Positions 24,401-36,034 are shown, numbered from the stretch's first letter. The stretch: DNA of 64,000 nucleotides from Pisaster brevispinus (GCA_023634235.1 JAMKCF010000007.1:16064592-16128591), one strand, 5' to 3'. Translations and numbers: made by a program. The notes: generated by a model not told the origin, from the letters alone.

Positions 24401-25550
24401 ACTTGTGGATCTACTGTGACACATGAAGGGGCTTACCAAGCAATTAATTCGTCCAGATATGACGTTTTGAAAATTACTAATAAGAATAACCATATAAAAA
24501 GAAAAACATGGTATTCAAATAAGTCACCACCGGGCGCCGCCATCTTTATTAAGGCACAATGCCCGTTAGTCTTGAGAATTCTGAGTACCCGACTTCAAGC
24601 GAAATTTGAAGAGAAATACTCAAGGCAAGACAGCAGCGTCATGCGCACACCACGAAGAAACTGAGCGACGTCAGCGCACTGCATATTCATGATTTACGGT
24701 CCGGACCAGGCGCCCCAACTTTCTACTGACTTTCACGATACAAAGATGGTACGACTTCCGCGTACTTTGAAAACTTAGAGCAGACGTACGGATGGTGGAC
24801 AATAATGGTGACTATGATCAGACCGGTGTTGAAAGAGAGCTGTAACAGCCAAACAAGGTGGGCTAAATGCTTCTACACTAAGCTGATGTTTCAAAATGTT
24901 GCCTAAGGTGTATGGAAACTATACGTCATTTTGTAATTAACACAATGTAGCGTGCACCGGGTTGCCAGATTTCAAATTGGTATCTTGTTCGTGAAGAACA
25001 AGATCATTTTGAAAGGACCAATGTAACTGGAAACAAAACCATCGTTGTTATAACAAAAAAAGAAACCTATACAAAGCTTGATACCAAGGTATATTACCAC
25101 AAAACAACAATAGCAGCAGCAGCAATAGTCCGCCATTTGAAGAGAAAGGACCCAACTGTCGCTGAATAATATACCACTAAATAGGACACTAGGGTCGAGT
25201 TGATTTGTCGCTGTGATTGTAATCATGCCGACCAAACACTGTGACCATGAATATGTCTATGTGTAAGATTTCAAATAAGTTTCCAATCAAAGGAAGACAC
25301 GGCTATTACAATTTGACGTAGAAAAAAAACAAAGTAAAACAAAGTTGTGTTTTTTGTAATTAAGATCGCGCATGTATTTTAGAAACAATGCGTTTTTTTT
25401 GAAGTAATTTTGAAAACTTGGGGTTTTTTTTGGGGGGTGGGGATGACAAAAGAGACACGTTCAAAAGGACGTCGTTAGTTCGTGAGGGAACGAATTGATA
25501 TTTTGTATACTCTGGTAAAAAAAAATTGTTTTATTCGAGCTTTGTGTACA
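21421..25550. other. Non-coding block almost identical between the two units
   Basis: It pairs with about 48751-52980 and differs by roughly 1% where compared by eye (about three bases in 324 around 22630-22953). No reading frame shows protein-like constraint beyond that identity. It contains the 22-bp tandem repeat at 23919-23962. Confidence 0.45.
23919..23962. repeat. 22-bp tandem repeat, two copies
   Basis: Two exact copies of gcgttacggtttttcaaatt plus ag. Unit B has three copies at 51287-51352, a clear copy-number difference between otherwise near-identical blocks. Confidence 0.85.
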
Positions 25551-25613
25551 GCTTTCCTTTTTACACATGATAGTGACGGGCGTAATAATTACCAAAATAT
25601 TTTGTTAAGTGCA

Positions 25614-25853
25614 ATGGATCACTTGACAGTAGGCCCATTGGGAAAGGTTGGGGATGACGGATCGTGTGAAATTGACTACGGCCCTTTTAACAATCTGCTC
25701 AAGTTGAAGAGAAGCCCGCATTTTTTTCTGGAGAAGATGAAAAAATGTGATTTTGCGGGTGCTCATGCAAACTGGTCGTACGCGTGTAAAGTAATAAGAT
25801 ATACATTTGACTCGGCGACTGCTCTGTGTTCTGTCACCCGTAAGTTCCGATAA
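25614..25853 (+). CDS. ORF of unknown function, unit A version
   Basis: It pairs with 53060-53299 of unit B. It starts MDHLTVGPLGKVGDDGSCE and ends in SVTRKFR. A one-base loss (in agaagccc) and a one-base gain (in gaaaaaatg) cancel out, so about eleven residues differ in between while the rest keeps frame. The open frame reaches upstream past a possible acceptor (gctttgtgtacag, about 25538-25550), and WSYACK|gtaata offers a donor, so it may be an internal exon. No domain is recognised. It is either a weakly kept exon or chance. Confidence 0.25.
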   Translation: MDHLTVGPLGKVGDDGSCEIDYGPFNNLLKLKRSPHFFLEKMKKCDFAGAHANWSYACKVIRYTFDSATALCSVTRKFR

Positions 25854-26017
25854 CGTTCCGATATCGTTCTGATCTACACGCTACGGTTGGGGTTAGGGTT
25901 AGGGCTGCGGTGAGGAAAATACACAATGGTTGTCTGGACATAGGAGTGTCGGAACGAAAGGGTGTAACTACTTGGCTAACGGTTTATAAATGAGCCTTCC
26001 CCTATAAACAAATAACA

Positions 26018-26200
26018 ATGGTGCGTGTCGTTTTGTTAACTGGCAGTAAACAAAATCACTTGAGAGGAGGTAAGGATGACGTGCACGATTGGGATATAAA
26101 TATATGTTCTGCCAACTCAGATATTTATTTCCAGCTCGCCCACTCAGTCCTCCCCTCCTCTAACAAGTGGAACTTCCATAATTTTTTTTATCCCGATTAA
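26018..26200 (+). CDS. Second ORF of unknown function, unit A version, interrupted
   Basis: It starts MVRVVLLTGSKQNHLRGG. Compared with unit B (53464-53703) the frame is cut after KWNFHN by an A-specific stretch of about 150 bp of T/A-rich DNA. Several residues differ, including GGKDDVHDWDI versus GGKDGVREWDI. No domain is recognised. Coding status is doubtful. Confidence 0.18.
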   Translation: MVRVVLLTGSKQNHLRGGKDDVHDWDINICSANSDIYFQLAHSVLPSSNKWNFHNFFYPD

Positions 26201-26879
26201 AAAGTTAATAAATACATAATTTATTTACAAAAAGACTATTGTCATTTCATTGTAATTTGGCTCAATCACATTTTACTTCATTTCTTTCTATTACAACTAC
26301 ATTAATAACAAAACGAACTTACATAATCTTTTTAAATTCAAGTTTGACGCTTTACATTTTTCTTACATTATTTGAGTGTTGTTGAAGATAAATATTATAA
26401 TTTGACATAAAGAGGGGCGCTCTTTGTTGCTGCGTCTCATTCCGATGTGTGTTTTCGCAATATATAGGCCTCTGTACATGTGTGTAAAAAAGCCCCAAGT
26501 CTACAAAAACTTATTACAGTCCTGTGTCATGCGTCCCTTCCATGATTCAACGAGCACGTTTAAGATAACACTTAAAGTTCTTATTGTTTGACTTGTAAGA
26601 ACATTATTTGTGTTTTTTAGGGCCCCGAAAACAACAATGTGCGTAGGCGTGCAAGTCAACAGTTCGCAACTTCCACTGGGAAGATTGGAATACCAGAACA
26701 AGTTATGACAGGAAATCAGCAAATCACCTCCAGATCGTGCTGCAGTAACCCTAAGTCTAGCCCTGCATTGCGGCTGACTTGAACAATATCTGACTCAAAC
26801 AAAGATCTCCACAAACATACAAACCATTCATGAGAGTTCCACAGGAAAAATTTCACTAAGAACTTTTTAACTCAGGAGT

Positions 26880-27370
26880 TGTACACAGCAACAGTACCAC
26901 AAGACTGCATAACACTTAACCACAAAAGTTGACCCACAGAAATATTACCACAGGGAATTATCACAGCTGAAATACTGGAAAAGTACCAGAACAATAGTAC
27001 CACATCAAAGCTACCAAGGCAATATTTCCATGGAAAAAAGCACCACAAGAATAATACCCTAAACAATTACCAGAGCATTATTACAACAGGAATTGTACCA
27101 CAAGATTATTACCACTAGAAAGCTACCACCGTATTATTACCACATAAACTGTACCACAAGATTATTACCACTCTAGAAAGTTACCGCAAAAGTATTACCA
27201 CAGAAGTGAACCGCAAACCCCCCCCCCCCCCCAAAAAAAAAAAAAAAAAAAACCGGCAGTATTACTTATTTTACTGTGTTTTTTTTTACCGCATGTTAGT
27301 TACCACGGGAAAGTACCATAGAGGTTTCCTGTGGTGAATTGTCCAAAAGAACCACAAAAATAGTGTGTGC
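26880..27370. repeat. ACC-rich degenerate minisatellite, unit A
   Basis: Many imperfect copies of attaccacaggaa- and gtaccacaaga-type motifs with a period near 20-24 bp. They are followed by C and A homopolymers (about 27219-27252) and by two reversed motifs tttcctgtggt near 27326 and 27373. It pairs with 54225-54785. Confidence 0.75.
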
Positions 27371-27859
27371 AATTTCCTGTGGTAGTGTTCTTATTTTTTT
27401 GTAAAGGAACAGCGCCCTCACTGAAGTCAAAGGAAAACCTTTTATTCAATGACATTAGTGCCTGGGCAAGTCTACACAAGCATGTTTCCAGTGTTTAACT
27501 CCAGCAACAGTGAAGTATGCCTGAGTATTCAAAGTGCATCATTTTATTTCCTTTACTAACCCTCGTAAAAACACTAAATGTAAGTCCAAAAAATGTAATA
27601 GATGTAAGACTTGATCAACCTATAATTTGTGTTATGCTCTTATTGGCAACAAATCCTCAACTTATACAAATATTGAGATATTTCTTTAACACTACTGGAA
27701 AATAAAATGTATTCAGATTACCCAAAAGTCAGAAAGTTCGCTCAAATTTTAGTTAAGCACAGATTTTTTTTAAAGCATGAAACAATCGTGCGTGCAAGAA
27801 TAGTTAACCAGTCAAAATTGCATTCCCCAGGTACCTTTGTGAATGGCTGCCTACTTACA

Positions 27860-27915
27860 ATTGCTAAGCAGAAGTCTGTGCCGCAAAATCTTCTGCTTAA
27901 GCAGTGCTATGGGCC
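27860..27915. repeat. Short inverted repeat of the gctaagcagaag type
   Basis: Arms gctaagcagaag and cttctgcttaagc face each other over a short spacer. The unit B version (about 55235-55345) continues with further gcttgagcag and ttgcttaaa copies. It looks like a small dispersed repeat. Confidence 0.5.
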
Positions 27916-30900
27916 CAAGAGCCTAATTTGAAGAATTAAAAGTTAGAGAGTTATCGCTTGGTTTTTGTTAATGCAAGGCTTATTTTTAGGCTAAAATGTA
28001 AAGAGACTAAAAAGGTCAAATGTAAATGTTTCAGCTGAATACAGTGTCTACTTGATGAGAAATCAGCATAAACCTGAATGGTATCTTTTGAATGTCGAAT
28101 TTCATCCACGTTTAGCGAAGTGAAAGTGAGGAGAAACTGCATCTTTGGGAGCAGCGTTGATAAATGGACACCAACGAAAAGATTATTGCATGAATCCTTT
28201 TTTGTATTCAATAGATTTTGATGAATTATCCAAACCGAAACACTTTTTTTTCGGGGGGGGGGGGGAGGTTGATTATCAAAGTAGTTTTTGCTACTAAGAC
28301 CTGAGTGCATTTTACCGATTAAGTTTTTATGATCAGTAATGTTTGGAGTAAATACCAAACAATGGCCCTAGAGTTAACAAACTGCTCGGCAAAGCTTAGC
28401 TACTGGTGCTTAAATAGAAAAATGAATTTGGTCCTAGTCGTTCAAATCAAAGAAGTTACAGAAGGTTCAGCCAAATCTTAAAGATTTTCAGCATGATGAG
28501 AGATCTAAAGGAAAGAAAATACATTTCTTTCAGCAGAGAGGTAGTCCTTTTCTCACTGAAGCAGTGACTAGTCCCATACTGCTTACAAAAACTACAAACT
28601 GAATGGCCAGACCATGGACTCAAAAACCACATGATCAAAGAAGTTCCCCAAAGGTACTCAATTAGAGATCTCATCATTTGTGACATTTTTCATATGATGG
28701 TTTTAGGAATTGGGCAAAAGCTCATCGAGTATAAGGCCATGTCCAAATAGGTAGCCTAGACTACTGCTGGATCGATCGTCATCATAAGTTGAAGTAAATG
28801 CCATTTTTAGCAACATCCTTTGAAACAGTCGTGGAGGTAAAGCCACTAATTTGGAAACGGCATAACTCTCTCAGAAAGTGCGCACAAAGGTACAAAACAC
28901 AGTACTTTGGTTGCCCTTTCAGTCACTTGCCATGTAAAAACAATAATGAAAACAACCTGCCTACCTGATTGAAGTTGGTGTCCAGGTTTGGAGTCAATCA
29001 AAGCACAATACTTTGGCATGTATGGTGCACACAGTGAGTAAAACATCAGGCCTGCTGTGCCAATTCTTGTCCAAACTCGTATGAAACCTTTAGCCTTTCG
29101 AAGACATCTCTAGTAACTTGAGAGGATCCTATAAATAAATAGTAAGAACATGGGTTTATATAAGCTTTGGTGATGACCCTTATCCTTGATCATTCACATG
29201 TTTGCTTCTTCACATTCTTACATGTCCAATTTGCCTCAATCTTTTAACATATACATTGATTTATTGAGTCATCCTAAAAGTCATTGCCAAGAAATGTTAT
29301 ACAGTCAGAGATATTTGGGGTTTTGCATGGCGTTGTTCTCATTATTGGTTTGAAATCTCTCATAGGTTTGAAAAGAATGTAAAGAATAACAACAGAAGTG
29401 GTGTGTTACTTTGGGTAAACCTTTATAACAAAAATTTGGGGTGGAAATGCTTTTCTTATTTGTTTTATACTTTTATTTTAAAAATATGAGTGACAATTGT
29501 AAACATCAAACATCCAGCTTGAATTTTCCAAAATCAGGAAACTGCCTAAGAAACAAATGTACGTACAGGTTTTTTTTATTTTCAAAGAAAAGGAAAAGGG
29601 GAAATCAGCTTATCCACTGAGAAGTTTTATGCCTGATACAAGGTATTAGGATGTGAATTGAAAACATCACAACCTAAGAGGTCTCCTCACTTTTGAAGTC
29701 ACTGATGTTTTAAGCTGGTGTAAGAAAGCTCTGATCAATATCTTATATTTTGTGAAGTAAAACATGTTTTGAAGTGTTTACAAAAGTGCAGAACAAATAA
29801 ACTCTTGCTAGTGGCATGGCCTGCAGAGATTTTAAAGACAGATTGCCCCTTCCATTAGAAATGAGAACTTACACAGACTAACTTACAAATGCTTACCTGG
29901 GAATGTCAATGGAAGTGCTTTCTATTGCCATGACTTTGGACAAATTTCCTCATCTTCGATTACCACATATTTGCTACAATAATTGTACATGAGTTACTAT
30001 GTACATGAGTTGGTTTGCCCTGGCTTTTACCATACTAATGAAACATTGACACATATCCAATGAGTAAAACTTCCTACCTATTGCAGTTGATGTCCAGGAT
30101 TGGGGTCCATTGGATTGAAACTGATGCCCAGGAAGGATGCGGTTAATAATGCAAAAACCATGAATGCAATATCAGGCCTTGTGTTTCTGCTCATGCAGCT
30201 TCTTCAATTAGTACCATTTGGGGGTTGAAATGCACCAGGTCTGCAAGCCACTTCCTCCTTGGGGTATGAAAGAGTCAACTCATTTACTGACTGAAGGCCC
30301 CACTCATTGATCCCACCTGAAGTAAATATAGGAAAACATACAATTAAGTCTTGGCAAATACTTTATAGTTCCTGCAGACAGTTTCAAATTCAAGACCTCA
30401 AAGTAACAAATGAAACTCACAGATATTATGTGATGTATTATATTATGCGTGCCCATCAGTGGTCATGAAACCTTTCAAGACCTGTGATTATCTATGATCT
30501 CACAGCACATCAACCAGGCTACCTGTGTTGAAAGTTTCTACTTTCATTTAGGATTTGTTCAGGGTTCGGGCACCTTTAGGATAGGGGTTACCACCCGACT
30601 CCTTGCCTTATCAATTGTTTTGTCTGGACAGAAATTTGACCAACCTGGATCTTTATTTTAGTGCATGAGGGATCTATGGCAGTAGGTGAACCTCTGGGTG
30701 TTTTAGGGGGATGGAAGGATTGTGGGGCAGAGCTTCAGAGCAAGCTGTTGCATTTGACTTTTTTAGGAACACGTTTTGGAAGGGATTTATTTCATTGCTA
30801 ATAAACTAGTAAATTAATTACCAAAAAACAAATACTAGAAACTTGTTTAATTGCTCAAAAATACAATCTTACCTAGACCCCTCTGAAAGGTGTAGCTTCA

Positions 30901-31520
30901 ATGTCATGACCAAGGTTTTTATATAAATATTTTCCGAACTACTTTAGAAGACAGTGGGCAGTAGGCATGGTGGTGGGGGTGCCACTGGACAGTGCAAACT
31001 GATTCCAGCTACAAAGCAGGGTGCAGTGCTCTTGAATTAAGTTACAATTGAAACGACATGTTCCCACACAATGTTGCCTTGACCGGTAAATGCGCAAGCT
31101 GTGCTATTGTGACTCAATTCACTATCCAAACAAACTGAGTGAACGGGAAAAGTACCCTTTGAACAATTGAATAAGCACTTGTTAATGTTAGACGTTAGCG
31201 TTAACTCACTAAATTGTTGGTCTTACTCGTCAGCCGTAGAGCGATGAGTAGCTTGAACCAGCAGCCTTCCAGCAGTAACCTTCAAGCACCTAGCTTGTAA
31301 AAAGTGCAAATAGGGATGTAAGTGAAAACATTGAAGTTTTTCAAAGTAGGCCTACTCTTTACGTAATAAAAAAAACATGTACATGTAAACACAGACACAT
31401 GCGTACTAAAGATTTGCTCTGGCACTAGAGGGCGCTATAAGCCAAATTGCCAACAGTTTTTAGCAATAGTTTCCCTGCCAAAACCTAACGACGTCCCTCA
31501 AATCTTATAGTCCGGGAGCC
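27916..31520. other. 3' part of unit A; no confirmed gene, exon-like islands on the minus strand
   Basis: Mostly non-coding. On the minus strand two similar segments (about 29124-28934 and 30204-30085) end with PGHQLQ-coding DNA followed by a GTAGG donor-like site, and one has a good acceptor (tatttatttatag). The frames are not consistent between segments or units, so no gene is called. 28000-28380 is unit-A-specific, and 30570-31090 has no counterpart in B. Confidence 0.4.
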
Positions 31521-31639
31521 ACGGTCCATTTTACATTACACTTTTTATACTTTTGTTTCAGTTGTTTTGCCTTCGCTGGTGTGGCAGGAGATTCTATGCA
31601 CAAAAAAAATTCACAGACATAGATCGTTTATTCGTACAT

Positions 31640-31735
31640 GCTGGATCTTCTCTCTGGAACGAACTTCTTCAAGATATTCGTACTATTTCCAATGAACATA
31701 ATTTCAAAGTTACCCCCAAAAATCACCTTTTCTAG
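31640..31735 (+). pseudogene. C-terminal tail of a non-LTR retrotransposon reverse-transcriptase ORF
   Basis: The last 31 codons before the stop read as a LINE tail. AGSSLWNELLQDIRT fits the common (S/A)xxxWNxLPxxIR pattern and is followed by an FKxxxKxHLF end (FKVTPKNHLF). The open frame begins near 31553 without an ATG. Only this end remains. It lies at the start of unit B, as its decayed partner lies near the start of unit A. Confidence 0.5.
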
Positions 31736-32588
31736 ATGTACTTCTTTAATTTATGGTTTAGATTGATTTGGTGCATTACAAATGAGACTATTATTTTTTA
31801 TTGTTATAAATATTACGCAAACAATTACGATCACCACACTTTTTTTTTCTCAGCGTGATTTCATGAATTGAACAGCACCGAAACTAAGGCAGAGCTTTAC
31901 GGGACATAAGGGAGTGCACTATTTTTGTTTTCTAAGGGGTTTGGGGGTTGGGAGAGCACTTCGGGCATATCAACTCTAATTTCCATTTGCATTTGTCCCA
32001 AACAAGCCCCCTTCCAGCGCTCTCTTTGTGTCATTTACTATTCTTGTTAGATAAATCAGGGTTCGATTTCACAAAGATAGTCCTAACTTAAGACTAGTCG
32101 TAGGAGTTATATCACATTAGTGCATGGCGCTGACGGTGGTGGACGTGTATCAAATTAGCTCTCAAAATCATACAATTTTTCAGCTCCCTGAACCCCTCTT
32201 CGCGGATTGTTTTCTTGAATCTTGAATTAACTTCAATCAAGGATCATTATCGATCGCCGATTTCGAGATATTCTGCAAATGTTGAGGAGTTCTTGAACGG
32301 CTTTTGGATTTGACCACAGGATACGCGGAGCAACATAAGAATTTTCGCGGGAATCCAAGATGGCGGCGCCCGTGTGATAAGCATCGCGTCACATCAGGTC
32401 GACTTTTTGCATATCAAAATAGAGGAGGTCATGGAAATTCAGCTCCATCTAGTCTAGAGTGGGATCGAGTAAAGGAAATTAAAGAAGAGATTCTCAGGCA
32501 TAAACAGGAATTCAAGGTAGACAGTATTTTTTCAAGGTTCTTCAACAGACAGTAACACGTCTGGACGGTTTGCAATTGCAATTGCACG

Positions 32589-32729
32589 ATGGCGGGGAAA
32601 GCTTCCTGGTTTCCAATCCTGTACATACTTCTTGGACTGGTTTTCATCATTCATATACAAAATGAGAAGACAATTAACCACAGTGTACAACATCAAACGT
32701 TTCACTTATTGAAGCAAGGCCGAGCTTAG
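32589..32729 (+). CDS. Small single-span membrane-type ORF in the retrotransposon 5' region
   Basis: 46 aa from ATG (MAGKASWFPILYILLGLVFI...), with one hydrophobic stretch (about 7-23) and a hydrophilic, His/Gln-rich end. It sits 100 bp before the 2A-bearing ORF. It may be a remnant of ORF1, an upstream ORF or chance. No family is recognised. Confidence 0.25.
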   Translation: MAGKASWFPILYILLGLVFIIHIQNEKTINHSVQHQTFHLLKQGRA

Positions 32730-32828
32730 GCATTAAATTAGACTACTGGAGTATTGTTGACAAAGCAACACGAACAAATCAACGATCAAGCCCGTACACA
32801 ACGATCAAGCCCGTACACAATTACAATC

Positions 32829-32876
32829 ATGCTGTTACTGGTTCTAGGAGGGGACATAGAAATTAATCCTGGTCCA
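32829..32876 (+). other. 2A-like ribosome-skipping peptide at the N-terminus of the retrotransposon ORF
   Basis: The first 16 codons from the ATG read MLLLVLGGDIEINPGP. DIEINPGP matches the 2A consensus D[V/I]ExNPG|P, at which ribosomes skip the Gly-Pro bond. N-terminal 2A peptides of this kind are known from non-LTR elements of sea urchins. The leucine-rich start could also act as a signal sequence. Activity here is not shown. Confidence 0.82.
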
Positions 32877-34163
32877 GTCAAGTACCCATGTAAAATCTGT
32901 AGCAAACCAGTTGCCAAGACACACAGAGCACTCCAGTGCGACGACTGTGATCAGTGGGTTCACATAAAGTGTGGCAATGTAACATCTGATGAATATGAGA
33001 GCCTAGGTAAAAGCAGCGCAACATGGATCTGTTATTTGTGCGGCTTTGCCAACTTCTCTACATCCTTTGGCAGTGATGACCCAGTAAGTATTGATAACTC
33101 GTTCACGGCTTTATCAGAAGATGGAAATATCACTTATCAAGAAGAAAGTAACTTCTCAGATAACAGCTCGAGTGGATCAGATACAAGTACTGGTTCCAAA
33201 GGAGATCAACATGGCCGCCATGAACCAAGATCAAAACCAAAATTCAGAAGGCTAAAGCTCTTGTCCATTAATTGCAGAGGGCTAAAAAGCAAGCGAAAAC
33301 AAAGAGACTTGCACAGTGTAATCCAGCAGGAAGATCCAGACATCATCTGTGGATGTGAAACTCACCTGGATGGAAGTTACAATACGAGTGAAGTTTTTCC
33401 AGGTAACTATGACATCTACAGGAAAGATAGGAACAGACATGGAGGAGGAGTTTTTATCGGTCTAAGACAGGATCTACTCGGCATGGAAGAGGAGAGCCTC
33501 CAAACAGATTGTGAATCAATCTGGGTTAAAATCATCTTCGCTGGAAAACAACCACTCTATGTCTGTTCCATGTACAGACCAACAGATGATAACATAAAGC
33601 CTCTGGAAGAATTGGATAAAGCTTTGAAGAAGTTGACTACCAGAAACAGATTACCAAATATAATACTTGTAGGTGACTTCAACACACCTGACATCAATTG
33701 GAATACCAACTCAATTATCAAAGGGAAGAATAAACCTCAGTACGGCAAGAAACTCAACCAACTTCTCCTTGACATAGGAAATGACAATATGCTGACACAA
33801 GTCCAGCAAAAACCAACCCGCGGGAGTAACATACTTGATTTATGTTTCACCACCCTTCCCGATCAACTGAAAAAAGTGGATACAGCTTCGGGCATATCTG
33901 ACCATGACGCTGTCTGCATAGAGTTGGATACGGCAGTCAAGTATAGTCGCAAGAAACCAAGAACTGTCTACCTATACAATAAAGGAGATATGACTGAAGT
34001 CAGGAAAGAGCTAAAAGACTTCAAGGACTCATTTCTTCAATCTAAGCCCATGAACAATAGTGTTGAAGAAAATTGGAACCTGCTGAAAATGCTATATTTC
34101 ATACCATGGACAAACACATACCAAAGAAATGCTTATCCTCATGGCAACATGTTCCGTGGATGA
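32829..34163 (+). CDS. Retrotransposon ORF2, 5' part: 2A, PHD finger and APE endonuclease (frameshifted end)
   Basis: From ATG 32829 the frame gives 444 aa. After the 2A (1-16) comes a C4HC3 PHD-type zinc finger (Cys21, 24, 37, 40, His45, Cys48, 68, 71). A Ser/Asp-rich linker follows, then an APE-like endonuclease at about 141-366 with LSINCRG (Asn148), CETHLD (Glu177), VGDFN (Asp283) and SDHD (357-360). These are the motifs that nick target DNA in LINE elements. The frame runs out at 34163. An apparent one-base loss in the A run at 34086-34089 moves the true continuation into the overlapping downstream frame. Eukaryotic CR1 ORF2 is normally one polyprotein. Confidence 0.85.
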   Translation: MLLLVLGGDIEINPGPVKYPCKICSKPVAKTHRALQCDDCDQWVHIKCGNVTSDEYESLGKSSATWICYLCGFANFSTSFGSDDPVSIDNSFTALSEDGNITYQEESNFSDNSSSGSDTSTGSKGDQHGRHEPRSKPKFRRLKLLSINCRGLKSKRKQRDLHSVIQQEDPDIICGCETHLDGSYNTSEVFPGNYDIYRKDRNRHGGGVFIGLRQDLLGMEEESLQTDCESIWVKIIFAGKQPLYVCSMYRPTDDNIKPLEELDKALKKLTTRNRLPNIILVGDFNTPDINWNTNSIIKGKNKPQYGKKLNQLLLDIGNDNMLTQVQQKPTRGSNILDLCFTTLPDQLKKVDTASGISDHDAVCIELDTAVKYSRKKPRTVYLYNKGDMTEVRKELKDFKDSFLQSKPMNNSVEENWNLLKMLYFIPWTNTYQRNAYPHGNMFRG

Positions 34164-36034
34164 CCAATACCACCAAGAAGAAGAGGTCATGGAACAAAGC
34201 AAAAAGATCAAAGCTTAAAGAAGACTGGGAAAAGTTCAGGAAAATTAGGAAAGCAGTTAAAGCCGAGATGAAGAAATCACATGAAGAATACGTGATGGGA
34301 ATCTTGGAGAACTCACTAAAGGAGAGACCAAAGAAATTCTGGTCATACATCAGTAGTTTAAAGAAAGACGTAAATGGCATTCCAACCCTGAAAACTGATA
34401 AAGGACCGGCGACAGACAACAAGATGAAAGCAACAGCTCTGAATCAACAATATCAGTCTGTATTCACCAAGGAGGATACTTCAAATATTCCAACCATCGG
34501 CACCAGCCAACACCCATCTATGTGTGATATCATATTTGACACTGAAGGCATTAAGAAGCTGTTGTTAGGCTTGAATCCAGGCAAAGCATCGGGACCTGAT
34601 CATATACCGATCCGCATATTGAGAGAGGCTGCACATCAGATCGCTCCTGTTCTACAGGACATCTTCACTCAATCATATGAAACTGGGACCCTACCTCAGG
34701 ATTGGCTCACCGCAAATATCGTGGCCATCTACAAGAAGGGCAACAGAAGCCTACCAGCTAATTATCGCCCAGTGTCCCTGACGTGTGTGATAACCAAGTT
34801 GATGGAGCATATCATCTTTCATTCCATCATGCCTCATCTTGATTCTCATAAACTGCTTCAACATTACCAACATGGGTTCAGGAAACAACATTCTACCGAG
34901 TCGCAGTTAATTGTCACATTGGAAGAGGTATCGAGGGCTTTGGACAACCATCACCAAATCGACATGTTGATTCTCGACTTTTCGAAAGCTTTCGATACTG
35001 TACCTCACCAACGGCTCCTGGGAAAGATAGACCACTATGGTATTCGAGACAACACCAAGAACTGGATTAAGACCTGGCTGACCACAAGATCGCAGCGAGT
35101 CGTTGTTGATGGAGAGGTGTCGGAAACCATCCATGTCGATTCTGGTGTACCACAGGGGACTGTTCTGGGGCCATTGATGTTTCTACTCTACATCAATGAC
35201 ATTGGCGAGAACATCAGCTCAACCATCAAGCTCTTTGCAGATGATTGCCTCCTGTTCCGTGAAATCAACACAATAAAGGATACCAAGGTTCTGCAAGAAG
35301 ATCTCAAAAAGCTGCACAACTGGACTGAGACCTGGCAGATGGTATATAATGCGGCGAAGTGCTACACCATGAGAATCCATCGCAAACAGGAGCCCATCAT
35401 CCACAACTACACCATGGGAGATGAGGCACTAACCACTGTCTCAAGCCAGTTCTACCTTGGATTGGAGATCCATGAAAAACTCGGCTGGAAATCCCACATC
35501 AAAGCAGTCGCAACCAAAGCCAACAGATCCCTGGCATTCATTAGACGAAATCTCAGCCTATGTTCTTCCTCCATTAAGAAACAGGCATACACAACACTTG
35601 TCAGGTCACAACTAGAATACGGGGCAGCAATATGGGATCCATACCGGCAAAATCAAATTGACAGCCTTGAGAAAGTTCAGAGGAGGGGGATACGCTTTAT
35701 CACTGGGAACTACAACAGAGAAGACAGTGTCACAGCTATGAGATTGGACATCGGTCTCCCAACACTTCAAGAACGACGATTACAATCACGTCTAGTCATG
35801 ATGTACAATATCCTCAACCATCAGATAGCCATTCCTCTCCCAGACTACATCAAAAATAAGGCCAGAGCAACCAGAAGTCAACATCGCCTGAAATTCACAA
35901 GACTAGGAACATCGTCAGACTCATACAAATACAGCTTCTTTCCTCGCACCATAAAAGACTGGGATGAGCTTCCTCAAGACATCATCGAGCTGCCCACCTT
36001 GGAGCAGTTCAAGGAGGCCATCAGATGCGAGTAG
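34090..36034 (+). CDS. Retrotransposon ORF2, 3' part: reverse transcriptase
   Basis: Open to the stop at 36034; the frame itself opens at 34073. Reverse-transcriptase motifs occur in order, with residues counted from 34073: NPGKASGPDHIP (168-179), NYRPVSLT (230-237), HGFRKQHST (267-275), LDFSKAFDTV (301-310, catalytic Asp302), SGVPQGTVLGP (357-367), FADD (388-391, catalytic pair). The C-terminal region carries LEYGAAIWDPY and RTIKDWDELP. There is no separate start; it is the continuation of the 2A-PHD-endonuclease ORF after a frameshift. Motif integrity suggests a fairly young copy, but the frameshift should stop it from making full ORF2. Confidence 0.88.

Larger units (their letters stand above)
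4864..31520. repeat. Tandem segmental duplication, unit A
   Basis: From about 4864 this segment matches unit B (about 31521-59126) in the same orientation. Landmarks pair in order: the retroelement tail (6262/31622), the 6.7-8.5 kb island (36.3-38.5 kb), the secreted gene (9485/41373), the 31-bp minisatellite (18547/45752), a SINE (21151/48338), a 22-bp repeat (23919/51287), an ACC-rich minisatellite (26880/54225), and the matched end (...cctaacgacgtcc at about 31483 and 59094). Unit A holds segments missing from B (about 4930-6245, 10681-11178, 16059-18218, 28000-28380) and lacks the nested insertion of B. Edges are judged by eye. Confidence 0.88.

Noticed and set aside
25884..25904. Telomere-like ggttagggttaggg
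   Set aside because: Only two or three units inside unique duplicated sequence; no sign of a chromosome end or fusion.
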